DNA from: Gyrodactylus bullatarudis
Taxonomy: Eukaryota > Platyhelminthes > Monogenea > Gyrodactylidea > Gyrodactylidae
Length of the DNA stretch: 64,000 nucleotides
Reading direction: 5' to 3'
Assembly: GCA_012064415.1 (NCBI GenBank)
Contig: SSNU01000172.1
Location: forward strand, 62,001 to 126,000
The stretch's first letter is position 1. Every line of letters starts with the position of its first letter. The notes under the pieces were generated by a model, which saw only the letters and a list, made by a program, of their open reading frames with translations, did no database searches and had not been told where the DNA came from. Shown here piece by piece: positions 42,411 to 54,980 of the stretch. The translations under genes and the position numbers were made by a program.

Positions 42411-45400
42411 TATTAAACGGGGGAAAATCTCAGTTATTACGCAGGTGAAAGTAATAATGTATCACATAATTTATTTGATAATTCAAGCCAGAAAATTAAA
42501 AATGCCAAAAAGTGTTGGTTTTCATCTACTTATTATTAGATGGGATTCCGAGTCAGAATTTTAAAATATTCGTAAAAAAAGAAATAGAATTTATCTCGGT
42601 TTGGTACAGTTACTCACACCAAGTTTTCTTTTATTACATACAGAGTTCAAATCTCAACCCAATTGAATTTTAGAATTAGCTTTCAGAAAATTTTCAACTC
42701 TTAGATTAAAGCAAAGATTTTGTACATTACCAAATTATTAATTATTCAATTTTTCTAGTTTTTTTTGAAGAAGAGCGGTGCTCTAACCAGGGTGAAGAAC
42801 GGATTCAGATTTCCTTTCAACTCCTTGAATCTTTTTTGTAAGATTTTGCACGTTTTGATCAAATCAATTATCAATTTTTAATGAGTTTGTTACTACTTAA
42901 TCCTGAATATCTAGGTCCTTAAAATTAGTTGAAGAGGGGATTCATGTTGTTCGATGATGCCCATAAAAAAGGTTTTCTCATCTTGAAGCTTAACTCTATC
43001 CTTTTTTTCGTTAGTGAATCTTTCTTTTCTCCAGGTTGATTTTCTTAAAGTGAAGGATTATGGATTGAAAAGAGTGGTGTAATTTCGTCAAATATAAAAT
43101 CATAACAACATATTCTTATAAAGTTCGTAACATTGCCAGACCAATTTACGGAATCTACTCAACTTTGTAGAGATTTAAAGGCAAAGATCAATGCATTTAT
43201 CTGCGTCAGTTTTTTTTAATCATTCAATTTCGCTATTGTTTCAGAGAAGTACTGTTTTGTGTATGTCTGAATTTAAGACTCAAATCAAGAGCTGATAAAA
43301 ACTTGGAGGGCTTACTAGACTGTTGAAAAAGATCAACCTATTTGGCTTATGTTATAGGAAGAAAATAACAATGTGATATAATCAGAAGGGAATCAATAAA
43401 TTTGTTTAATTTTTAACATTGTGATTTTAGTGAAAAAAGACGAATGAGAGTTGAATGAGTTGAAGTTTAGTCATGTATGGAGAATTTTTGCAGATATCTT
43501 TGTGGTTTTCTTAGCTTGATCACTTTTACCTTTTGGAGTGATGAAATAGAAAATAAACACGGATTGATATCGGAGAGATACCTTAATTTTGTTGGTTTCA
43601 ATGAGAAATGTTTCATTTTAAAAATCAAAATCTTCTAAGTTTTTTTTGTAAACCGATTAAGAGAATATAAATAGAGATTTTTCCATTTTTTTTAACTTTG
43701 AGTTGAAAATTTTTGTTGATTTTGTGGTGAAAACTCAATTCGAAATCTTGGTACTGAAACTTTCAGCTGACATTTTGTATATCAGAACATAGTACAATAG
43801 GGGCAATTGATTTTTCTTCCTTGTTGTAATTTTTTTGGTCGAACCATTTCGAACTCGTGAGATAGAAAACCAGTATTTATGTTTGAAATAACAAGAAGAA
43901 AGTAAGAAATGCATTAAAACAATAATAATAAAACTACTAATTTGAGTGTTTTTTAATACCTACACAGAATGAGAATCCATATTATTCAAAAATACGAAAA
44001 AATTAAATTCATTTAAATTTGATTGGTTTGGAGACTTTGCACAAAAGAAATACAATCTTTTCTAGACCGGAACACAAGGAAATATATCGATAAATAACAT
44101 TGTTGATTGGTAGTTGTCAGTAAAACTATCTTGAATCATGATTGCCGCATTTGTGAAAAAAGCAATACAAAAGTAATTACATTTTTATACCAAAAAGGTA
44201 GTCTGAAACATAAAAATCAATAGTCTACTTGAATAATTTGGCGTTAAGAGAAATTTTCAAAATGTTAAAAAAATGAATAGCCTAGAATATGATATTTTTA
44301 TATTATTAATTAATCACAAATATTTGAATTAAAATGTAAGAAAAATTTGATTAGCTAAATCACTGAATATTCAATACAGTTCGTGAAAAACTAAGCAGGA
44401 TAAGTATTTTCTTTATAAACTATCTAAACCACGTTATGGCCTTTTAAAACGAAGAAAAACTAAGAATTATGATGTTCAACGGTAGAATATTCGATAAAGT
44501 AAATTACAGTGATTTAAAACTATTTTTTCGTATAAATCGAATCCCAAAGAACATTCTTAAATAGTGAAAAAAGATGATAAGTATAAATTGGAAATTCTAT
44601 TTGAAAACCACATCTTCAAATGCCTAATTTTACAACAGAAGTCTGACTGACATGAGAGTAGCTTAAATCGGAAGAACAGAAAAACTTGTTCTTGATAGCC
44701 AGAGTGAATTCTGGAATTTGAAGCTGTTGATCTGATCACACAATCGACACAAAATTTAATCTGATGATACCCGGTTGTAAAGCAATTAATTAATTACAGT
44801 TATTGATTTGATCTTTTAGTAACTTTAGTTTTTCGTTTTCAGAGAATATCTCCGAAGCTGATTGTGAATCAGGATCATTTTGGTAACATCAGATCAAAGT
44901 AAAAGTGACACGCCGTGTAATTATCGCTCAATGATGAATTGTTAAAACGCAAAGAAATTTATAATCTTATTTTTTTTAATTTTAAACGAGAAAAAATGTC
45001 TGTAAATTATTGATTTACAAGAGTCTATTACGGCATTGAGAAAATTATGATTAAGTCAAAGAGGAATAAAGAAGTAATTTTGCCCTACGGTATTATGATA
45101 TTTTGATACCTCCCTTAATTAATGCATTAAAGGGAGCTCAAAAATTTTTATCGCCTCAGTGATAATAGGACATAGTGTAAAGCATGAACGAATAAAATCT
45201 GTCAAAATTGAATAGACTGAAACAGAATAAATGTTATGTCCGAGAGATTTATCGATCGTATACTGGGCATACAAAAACATCGAGGAATAAAAGTTGAATT
45301 GATATAACTACACTGCATTGTCATTTTTATTATTATTATTGTTCTTGACAGAGAGCACAAAAGTGTTAAAAACTGAAATTTAGACTTAATGAACCATTGA

Positions 45401-47098
45401 ATTTTCATGGATATAATAATGATTTTTGATTATTCCTTTTATTGAGAAGAAATTTTTTTTGCTAGACAAGCGAGAAGAAGACTAGTTAAGCGTGAATGAA
45501 ATACCTTTCAAAATACAAAGTAATTTCTTATGCCTATATATCATGTTTGGAGGACACTCGATCCATAGGAGAATGATTTAAAATGTTTGACAGTAGGATG
45601 ATTTAGAACATGTTACTTCAGGCAAGGTTATCAGGGCAGTAATATCGGTTGTTATTTCAGATAAAATTCTTGATTCTTATTGGTAGATTCATCTTTGCTA
45701 TTTTTCTTGAGAAATATGCCACCTGAGAATCTGACCTAGATATTACTTTATTCATGATATGGTGGTAGAGATTCGAGATTGATCAAAGATGTTGGTAATT
45801 TTAAATTCTTATACGCGTGAAGCATATTGTAATTTTCAAATGTAATCAACTTTACAATACGGTATTTTCAAGCAGATATTTTATTTGAAAAGAAACAAAT
45901 GCATAATTTAAAATTAAATGAAAATATGTAAAAGTTTTTAGCTATTCTGCATTAAGTGGAGAAAGTGCATGATGAACCTAATGATACAGTAATTAAAGTA
46001 CAAAATTAAACTAGAATACGACAGTATTTGGCTTCACAGCTCTTACTGAAATCCTTGAAACTTTGGATTTTATAATCAAAATTTATATTGAGAATAATAA
46101 TTTTTATTTGAAGAACCTGAAAAAATATCTAGAAACTATTATTTTTCATTCTGGCTCAGAATGCTCGAAGGAAAAAGTCTGGTAACATTAAATGCTTATT
46201 TCTTCATCTTTAGATTCTAAGCAGAAAAATTAAATTTATTCATCGATTCTCTTTTTTTGAGAGACTATCAAATTATTCAGAGACTAGATCAGTTTTATAG
46301 TTTGAGTCAATTCACTCCCCAAGGAATCGTACCAAAAACAATATAATTTCCCGGAAAAATGTAAAATTGTCCTGGAGAAAATGTAGTCTTGGGATTTGAA
46401 TGAGATTTACTCAATTTAAAATTGCCCATGGAATGTAATTTCCTCTCCAGATCAGAATAAATTAAGTATTATGCAGACATTTTTGTGATAACACATTCAT
46501 TTTCTTCATATATAGAGTCAGAGAGTTAATTTGACTCAGATTAAACATGGGATAAACTTGAGATGAGATTTGAGTGGGAAATTCATATGATTTTTCTCAA
46601 TTTGCTTTTATAATTTAAAACTCATATTTCTGCACGTGATGATGAATTTTCAATGGGTTTACTACACATTTTTTATCAAGATTCTGTTTCTGATTTAGTA
46701 GAAAATAATCTAAAATCTTAATTTTGAACCAAGTAGTTCTTCAGGGAGCTGTTCGACATAGATTGACTATAATGTTGTTCTCATGCATTCAAAATATTGT
46801 GTGAGTCCAAATTATTTTTATCAGGGTAATCTAAATGTTTTTCATTCTAATCTTAATCGTAATTTTCCTTCAAGTGATGAATTATATTATCAGAATTGTT
46901 ACTCAAATAATTCTGATTATCATAAAAAACACTATAATCCTTAATTTTCAAGAAATGCTACACCCTTCGCTTCCTTTTCTTATTATAAAGATTGACCAAT
47001 CAGACAAGCCAGAAGACAACATAGTCAGGTAACCAGTGAACAAGGCTACAGTCAACCTAAAATCTTTGAATAGTGCAGCACCTATACTTATAAAGGTT
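42411..47098. other. PDE4 intron, few features
   Basis: No exon supported. A short FB-A foldback fragment is at about 43,665-43,740 (TTTTTTTAACTTTGAGTTGA, AATTTTTGTTGATTT). The segment 44,891-44,924 repeats the element end described at 11,725. Confidence 0.4.
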
Positions 47099-47254
47099 AC
47101 TAGAAATATTTCGTTCTAGGCAAGTTTCTTTCTTACGAATCTGGGTGGGATCCATTAGTAAGCTGTAACATTCAGCGACATGGGCTTATCCATTACCAAA
47201 TAAGATGTTCCTGTGGGATATATTACCTAAGCACCTAGAACGAAATTTCTAGTA
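47099..47254. mobile_element. Small palindromic MITE
   Basis: Inverted ends ACTAGAAATATTTCGTTCTAG and CCTAGAACGAAATTTCTAGT enclose about 115 bp with AACATTCAGCGACATGGGCT. A decayed relative is at 40,546-40,702. The following stretch to 48,374 is featureless intron. Confidence 0.6.
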
Positions 47255-48383
47255 AACTAAAATCTATTCAAACTGTTATGGGTCAATGATTGTAGTATTC
47301 TGAGTGCTACCACGAAGAGAGCATATAAAGACAATCACAATTAAAGTGTTTGAAAAACCAATAGTCGCTAATATTGACGCAATTTTTAAAAAATTATTAT
47401 ATTTTGTTGTTATTAGTAATAATAACTTATTACAGATGAAACATCATTCTAGTGAATAGACTGTATCTTTATTTATTTTGAACGATATTTCGGAAAATTA
47501 TCTTATGCTTATTGACTGATATTTCTTCAATTTGAAAAGTGAGGTTCATGTATTTTTAAAGAATACTTGAAGCTAGACATAAATTCAATGTCAATAAAAA
47601 GTCTGGTAGTCACAATGCTTATGCGTTGAGGGGAAACACAAATGCAGAGTACACTGTATCGATAAATATGTCAGGATATGTATCAGCCTCCATTCTCCGT
47701 TCAAACACACAGATTAAGATTTATTAATGTGAAACTATTATAGATGAATGATAATACAAAGAATTATTTATCTGATTAAAATTAAATCTACTACATTTTC
47801 AAAAAGGCAATCATGGTACTTGAATAAAAAGTTAACATTTGAAAATTCATTGAATAGTTTGATAACTGATAACTAGGGAGGTAAAAAGTCGAAATTTCTC
47901 GTATAAGTGTTTTCGAGTTTTTTCATAAGCAAAATAGAATGTCAATGAAAGTCGAAATTTTGTCAATTATTGTTCGTAATTGTATCAATCCCTTATATCC
48001 ATAACTTGTAAAATAATGTTCTTAGACACTCCCTAGTTTTGGATTCATCCAATGACAATTATGAAACCCATTTTGTTTATCTAACTATAAAGCAGTTGGT
48101 ATGTTTCGAGTGATATTTTTCAATGCTCAAATAACAAACAAAAAAACAAGACTGGCAATCTAAAAATATATTTTATGCTATGATTATCAATGATAATTTA
48201 TCATAATAATTTGTATATTTAAAAGACTTACATTAAAATTTACCTAGCAAAAAATTCTGATTTCGTAAGAATGAATTTTTTACCGACTTGCTGATAAAAA
48301 GTTTATTATATTCTATGATACTCTAACCCTTTTTTATCAATGATTCAATATTTATATTCTTTTCAAATAATTCATAAAATATT

Positions 48384-49038
48384 GGGTTAATCTCAAAAGT
48401 AGCCCCAAATCTATTCGAAAAATTTCAAAAGTAGCCCCAAAGTGGGAATAATCCTAAAACTAGCCCCATTCTAGAAAATTAACCCCATCGTAATTCAGTT
48501 CATCGTTCTCAACTGAATTATAATAATAGGTTTACGAATTTAAAAATAATTTGTTTATCATCTCTATGAATAATTAAAAATATTAATGCACTATTCATTA
48601 ATTAAAAATGAATGAATTTTTTGGCATCTTCTTTCGAAGAATAAGAGCTCCCAACAGTTAGCGAGGTCATCAGATGAAATAATGAAAGTTTATTGTAAAA
48701 CCAAGAACTTATAAATTATTTATAAATAAAATAATGTATACTCCGAGAATACATAGAACCATTCATATCTATCGTTAAAAAATAAGATTTATAAAGAAAT
48801 ATTTCTAATTAATTATTCATAGAGATGATAAACAAATTGTTTTTAAATTCGTAAACCTATTATCTTTATGATTCAGTTGAGAACGATGAACTGAATTACG
48901 ATGGGGTTAATTTTGGAAATTCTTAGGGCTAAATCTGAGATAAATTTTCTAGAATGGGGCTAGTTTTAGGATTATTCCCACTTTGGGGCTACTTTGGGAA
49001 TTTTTCGAATAGATTTGGGATTAATTTGAGATTAACCC
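48384..49038. mobile_element. Mutator-like foldback MITE with 9-bp target duplication
   Basis: 655 bp. Arms of about 200 bp (48,384-48,585 and about 48,822-49,038) start GGGTTAATCTCAAAAGTAGC and end with the near-complement. Within the arms the unit TGGGGCTA.TTT repeats several times. A perfect 9-bp duplication TAAAATATT flanks it at 48,375-48,383 and 49,039-49,047. Long terminal repeats and a 9-bp duplication are the signature of Mutator-like elements. No transposase is encoded. Confidence 0.85.
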
Positions 49039-49047
49039 TAAAATATT

Positions 49048-51026
49048 CTGTCAGGAGAATGAAATTATTTTCTTTTTCAGAATTATTTGCTCAATCGATG
49101 AAAATGGCTATTCAATGAATACTATTCATGTCCACCGAAACATAGAAATTCTATTCACTTTTTGCTCTGATTTCATGGCACCCATAGAGCTCTAAAAATC
49201 TACTGTGAAACAACAGAGAATAATTTTTTGAAAAATATCGAGTATTGCTTGATTTAGAGGTTGGTGGTGATACAGTCTTATCGACAAGAGATTATTTACT
49301 ATAGTAAAGTAGAAGAAGTAGTTATCTACCACTGAGTTGCAATTATGTCATGAATGATTGCCAATTCGTTTCATCTAATTCATTGGATTTAGAAACACAA
49401 TGAAGAGCATAGAAATTGGTCACACGAATAAATATTTATCAATTTTGAATAAAGTGAAATCAAATTAGAGCAGAAATAAATGATGTATATCCATTAGAAA
49501 GACTGAAACCAATTTCCTTCATGCTGAGGTTGATTTATTATTATTTTTTAATAAAAATCTTCAATTATGTACATAGATTTTTCACTGCTTGTATATATCT
49601 TCAATTTCTGTCTCCCAAGGTAAAAGTGCAATTCAGAATGAGTTTTTGGTTCGAAATAATTAATTTATCTCAGAAATATTCTCATATTAATGTGGAATTG
49701 AAGATGTCAAAGGTTTATTTTTAGTAAAAAATTCTCAAATTTAATATTAATACTTTCAAGAAGTTATCAAAGATTTCGAGGCTTTTGATAGAAAGAGTTG
49801 ATCCATGAGGCATACATTTTCTCTTATCTTACATATATTGAACATGATTAGGAAAAAAATATTTTGGCTTCCATCTTAAGAAAGATGGCTGAAAGAAATC
49901 AGTAGATACATGGCTTTGAACCACATGTTTTAAGCATCATTCTAATTATCTTGAAGATTACCATCAAGATTCTGACCCAGACTAGAAATCTATCTTTAAT
50001 GAACAACTGCTGTATTATTTACCCTCAGCGGAAATTGGTCCTCAAAGATGGTCCTAATCTGTGTGATTTAAATCCTAAATGTTCAAGCTACATAGAAGCA
50101 TGAGAGAATTTTCTAAATCGTTTTCTTCTGCCAAAATACTCTGGAGATTATGCTTGAAGGGCGTATTTTAAAAATACGATCAATTATTTACATAACAAAA
50201 TAGATTTCTCAAAATCTATATATTTTCTCCAAGTTAGAATACAAAATGTATTGCATAATAAATTAAATTTGACAAGATTTTCCAATGATTCCCTTTTTGT
50301 ACACTTTTTTGTCTCAACATTAAATGGCTATCCTGATTTGACTCATAACTAGAGACTACTCGTTAGTTTGGTCGATTGTGGTATTGTATATTTTTGAACA
50401 CATTGAACGAATAATAATTGTGACTCAACTTTAGTATAGATTATTTACCGTTCCGTAAGCCACTAAACAAATACAAAAAATAAATAATGGAAGGAAAATT
50501 TTTTGATCTTGTAAAGATATCAAGAGAAGGAAAAAATGCTCTAGTCTAAAGCTTTATGTTCCTCTTCACAATGAAGGCCTTTTCCTTCTACTTACTATAT
50601 ACTAGAGAGATGAGAGAGAAATTTGGATTCTTATGGAAAATTTTTATTGCTTCACTGTATCATCAAAATAAAATACAAGGATTATAAAATCTAGAATTTC
50701 ATTTCAGTTTTGACCAATAATAATTTTTATTGACTACTACTTAAATCTATGGAAAATATGTAGATTTCATTAATATAATGATGATTTTATCTTTTTTCAG
50801 TTTTAAAATTAAAATTCTTTATCTGTATGCAGTATTCACCTGATTTTATCAATGATTGACTAAATTCCATCGCTAATTGAATTAAGATTTACTTTAAGAT
50901 TTTATACAAACGGTTTCAAAGAAGCAAACGAACTCTATACCCTAGGATTTTTCTCGTCCCTTTCAACATTGTTCAATTACTACTACAGTAAGAAAGATGA
51001 ATTATGGTTATCAATGAGCTGTATTA
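49048..51026. other. PDE4 intron, no feature recognised
   Basis: AT-rich intron; the short open frame at 49,521-49,724 has no recognisable domain. No repeats with clear arms. Confidence 0.4.
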
Positions 51027-51717
51027 GGTTGTGCGACAAGTAATGGGACTCCAACTTGAACAAAAATTTTATCCTCTAAAACTAATTTGAACTAATATGA
51101 ATGCGAACAAATTTGGTACCATTAGAAAGATAATCAATCACTATATTTGTTTGAACTTATTAGATATTTCTAGAATTGAAAAACATCAATATTTTTGAGT
51201 ATTTTGATTAGAAAGGTTTTCGGCAGATTGTCAGATAGGCGTATTGCTTGGGAACTGGGCCGTCAGAGAACTTTCAAATGCATAAATCCTTTCTTTAAGA
51301 TTCAACTAAGCGTTCTAGAGCATTCAGGTTTCATTTCGTCTTGGATAAAAATATCCGAGATTCTGTAGGCTCATTCCTCTTCAGGACAACACGAAACCCC
51401 ATTTCAAAAAAGAGATAAGAACTTTTTTTCAGGAGGAGCACTTTAATTTCATAGGTCATTTCCCTAAGTTATTATCTTGCTCCGTCTGATCATCCCCAAT
51501 TCAAATCTCTAGAACCTTTTCTTAAGATCAAAAATTCCAAATCAAAAGATGTGGTAGATGAATTCAATGCTTATGGGATTATAAAACTAAAAATTCTTTG
51601 AGAGACATTTCTTTATTCATCAGAAAACTATTTTCACTGATATACAATTGATCTTGCTCAAGTTTTCTTTCCATAGAATCAGTTTTTGTAATCAGTCCCA
51701 TTACTTATCGCATAACC
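51027..51717 (+). mobile_element. Mariner/Tc1-type transposon relic
   Basis: Inverted ends GGTTGTGCGACAAGTAATGG and (complemented) GGTTATGCGATAAGTAATGG. The left flank is TA, the right AA, so the TA duplication has probably mutated. The interior is broken transposase on the plus strand in several frames: QDNTKPHFKKEI near 51,385 (around the second catalytic Asp), then SDHPQFKSLEPF near 51,490 where S-P-D-L-N-P-I-E-N-L is expected, and a VVDEFNAY segment. The N-terminal half is largely deleted and stops occur. Inactive. Confidence 0.72.
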
Positions 51718-51792
51718 AAATATCTAAATGAATAAGAAAATTGAGATTTGTTTCTTAGCCAAAGTAAGAGTTTCATTCATTGGAGTTATAAC

Positions 51793-52245
51793 TAGAACCT
51801 CAAAAAATAATACCTTGGAATTATATATTAAGATATAAAAAATTAGAAAAATAGTATTTTTCGGATTTAAGGTATTATTTTAATACTTTATTGCAATTCA
51901 CCAAAAAAACTCGTAAAAACTACTTACAAGTAAACCGAATAAAAATATGGAGAATCAATTAATCTTAAAATAAAACTAAAAAGTCGCCATAATTTCAAAA
52001 TTATCATCTTAGGAATTACTTTTTGAGGCGAGAAAATTTTTCAGCAATTAAAATCATCTCTTTACCTAAAAAAATGTGGATTGAGATCATTAGTATGAAT
52101 GAAATAATTTAATTTAATTCCTTATCCTCAAAATAAGACCTTATCACCCTGATGTCATAATAAAAAATTTCATTGTTTTAAATGGTTTTCAGAACAGAAG
52201 GAATAGCTGGTTAAAATAATATTTTTAAGACGTTTCGAGGCTCTG
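51793..52245. mobile_element. hAT-type MITE, intact ends
   Basis: 453 bp with ends TAGAACCTCAAAA and (complemented) CAGAGCCTCGAAA, flanked by 8-bp GTTATAAC (51,785-51,792) and GTTATAAT (52,246-52,253), seven of eight identical. Eight-base duplications and YAGRG-type ends are typical for hAT elements. Interior is noncoding. The split copy at 30,311/36,548 and the partial copy ending at 62,673 belong to the same family. Confidence 0.78.
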
Positions 52246-52253
52246 GTTATAAT

Positions 52254-53084
52254 TTATTACAGCGTTGAAAATTTTATGTGAAGTAGATTTTAACATTTTT
52301 CTGTAATAAATAAAATTTAATGAATAAACCTCAAGATTGATTTAATAAGGATTTTTGGGAGAAACTCAGCAAGAGTCTGATGATTCTCTCTAAAATGCTC
52401 AATAAAATTGACAAGAATCGACAAATCCTTGAAATCAATGCGAAATCAGAAACTTGTACACAAGAATGAGGAGAGAAAATATTCAAATATTTGCTTTACA
52501 TGAATAATATTCATTGAATATGCATTAAATTTCAAAAAAGTATCCATCTATTTTACACATCTTGATACAGAATCATGTTAATCTGGAAAAATTCGATGAA
52601 TTTGCCAATTCTCTGATACTATTTTCACTAATTCAGTCCCAATTTAAAAAATAGCAGACTGGAAAGATAAAAGTATTCATTCAAGTGTTCATTGTCTACC
52701 TAAGACTACAATTTTGTTGAAAAAAAGAGATTTTTAGTCATTTAATCTTATTGATCAAACTTGAATAATTTCTTTTCATCAGAATTAGAAGTTTTTTCAG
52801 ATGATTGATTTTATTAATTAAAATACACTTGAAGTTTTAGAATAATGACCAGTTTAGTTTGGGATTTCATTCTTGTAAAAAGAAAATGATTGCTTTTATC
52901 AACTGGAGATAAAATTTTAACATACAGGAATACGAGAAAATCTTATCTGTTTTGACATTTTGAAAAAGAAATTTTATTATCCTCACATTGCACTGCTATC
53001 AAGCTTAGATCGATAGCAGGGAATAATTTTCACCATAGGATAAAGTCTTTAATCGGAGATGGAACTGTAACCAAGATGTACCGT
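52254..53084. other. PDE4 intron, no feature recognised
   Basis: AT-rich intron sequence between a hAT MITE and an FB-A copy. Nothing further to support. Confidence 0.4.
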
Positions 53085-53535
53085 TGAAAATCTATGATTT
53101 TACGGAAACTTTGATTTTTTCATTGAAATTCGAATGGATTAATGATTTTTTGGAACCCTACTCATTTTGCCCACTTTTAGGACTTTTATGAAAAATATGT
53201 TCATTTTTCAAATTCACATTTGGCGCCAAAATCCCATTTTTTGAACTTAGAACTGAAAGTTTTAATCGATTTCAAAGTGAGAGAGTGATCAAAAGTTGAC
53301 TTTCAGGATCACAATAAGACAAGAAAGCCAAATATCGCCGACAAATTTTCGAACGATCCACCATTTTCGAGGGATTTCGATTTGTCGAAATTTCATTAAT
53401 TTTCAAGTAGAGAAAATGATCAAAAGATCAAGATTCGAGTCCCAAACGATACAGAAGTTATGCATTCAAACAGATTCAGCATATTTGGCTTTCTTGTCTT
53501 ATTGTGATTCTCAACTTCATATCAACCAATTTTAT
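53085..53535. mobile_element. Foldback MITE FB-A, right arm truncated
   Basis: Left arm and centre are well preserved (AAATCTATGATTTTACGG, GGCGCCAAAATCCC, GAGTCCCAAACGATACAG). The right arm stops after CTTGTCTTATTGTGATTCT and jumps to the outermost CAACTTCATATCAACC. An internal deletion in the right arm thus left only the terminal 20 bp. Confidence 0.7.
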
Positions 53536-54664
53536 ATTTTAGTCGTTCTTTCTAGTCAGGGTTAAATTAAAAAAGGACGTTCATTACGAGAATAATAGCA
53601 AGTCGGCAAGCAAGAAAGAAACCAAGTGAAATAAGGAAAGATCAATTCCCTCTTGCATCTTGAATTAAGAAACGGAAATGTTATAAATAAGACTTTGCCA
53701 GCATGTGATAACTTGCCTGAATGTGAAAATAATAAATGAAATAAATAAACAGAAATTTTCCATAATACATATATACTATATTTTCTGGCAAAAAGTTATT
53801 GCATTCTAGATAAGAGTTAATTACACTGTTTATTTTCCCATAGAGGGAATTAAAATGAGCAAGAAAAGTTGAGTAGAGTATCCTCTTACTATCTGAATTG
53901 GCTTATTCGAAACACTGAATCTTCAATTATAAATTTATAATGAAAAAAGAGAATATCGCAAGAATAGAGGTAATCCAGTGAAAGGGAGCTCAGTAAAATT
54001 TTCCCATGAAAAGACTCTAAGATCATCAAAAGATTTGATGAAATTCAAGAATGCACGTGCTATGGTTAAGATGTTGTTACAAAGATTGCATAATTAATTA
54101 CAGTGCAGATATATATACCCTTTCTTGCTCATCGTTAATTATTAATTAGGCAAAAGGAGAAAATTTATTGTATTTATTGTTATGCATGTAATGGGAATAT
54201 TTCAGAATAAAGTCTTGTATTACAATAGATAAGGGAAATTGATTTTAGCCAAATCCGTTCACATCCTAAATCAATCTTCCCATGCATTATTGAAATCTAT
54301 TGAAATTCATGTTGTAATAACTCATTAGATAATTGACATGGATTGTGATTCATTTTACAATAGATCGCAATCGGGAAAGCACAATTTCAACAACTTTTCT
54401 CAACCCTGTTTATTGATTTTTTTTCTATTTCATTTACGTATTTTAATAAGTTTTCGAATATAAACCCTAATTTAATCTACATCAATGGGGAAAAGAAAAT
54501 ATAATTTACAAGATATACAGATACTGTACTGAGATGAAAACATATTAGTTTATGCGACCACTCTGAATGGAGTGAACTCCAAAATTACGAGATATTCAGT
54601 TGCTCTTAAAAAAATCATTTAAATTTTATTTTTTTCTGATAATATGAGAGTATCAATGAAAAAA

Positions 54665-54980
54665 TAACTGTAACTGTCGATAGTTTAACGGTGCTATTCA
54701 GCTTTCTAGTCTAATCTTGATCCTGAGAAACCTCTTTTGTTCAACTTCCAACTTTCAAATAAATAAAAATTTTCGGTTCAAAGTTCGAAAAAATGGGGTT
54801 TTGGCTCCTAATGTGAATTTGAAAAATGGCCATATTTTTCATAATTTTTCTGTTCAAATGGTAAAAGTGGGCAACATGAGTTGGATTCCAAAAAATCTTT
54901 AACAAATTCGAATTCTTGATGAAAATATCGAGATTTCTGTAAAAATCATAGATTCCAATCATATCAACCAACTTTAGATC
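54665..54980. mobile_element. Foldback MITE FB-A, single-arm copy
   Basis: Only the right half: CTAATCTTGATCCTGAGAAA, GTTCGAAAAAATGGGGTTTT, ATGGTAAAAGTGGGCAACAT, AAAATCATAGATTCC, ATCAACCAACTTTAG. It matches the right arm of the copy at 31,620-31,917 closely. The left arm is missing. Confidence 0.68.
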
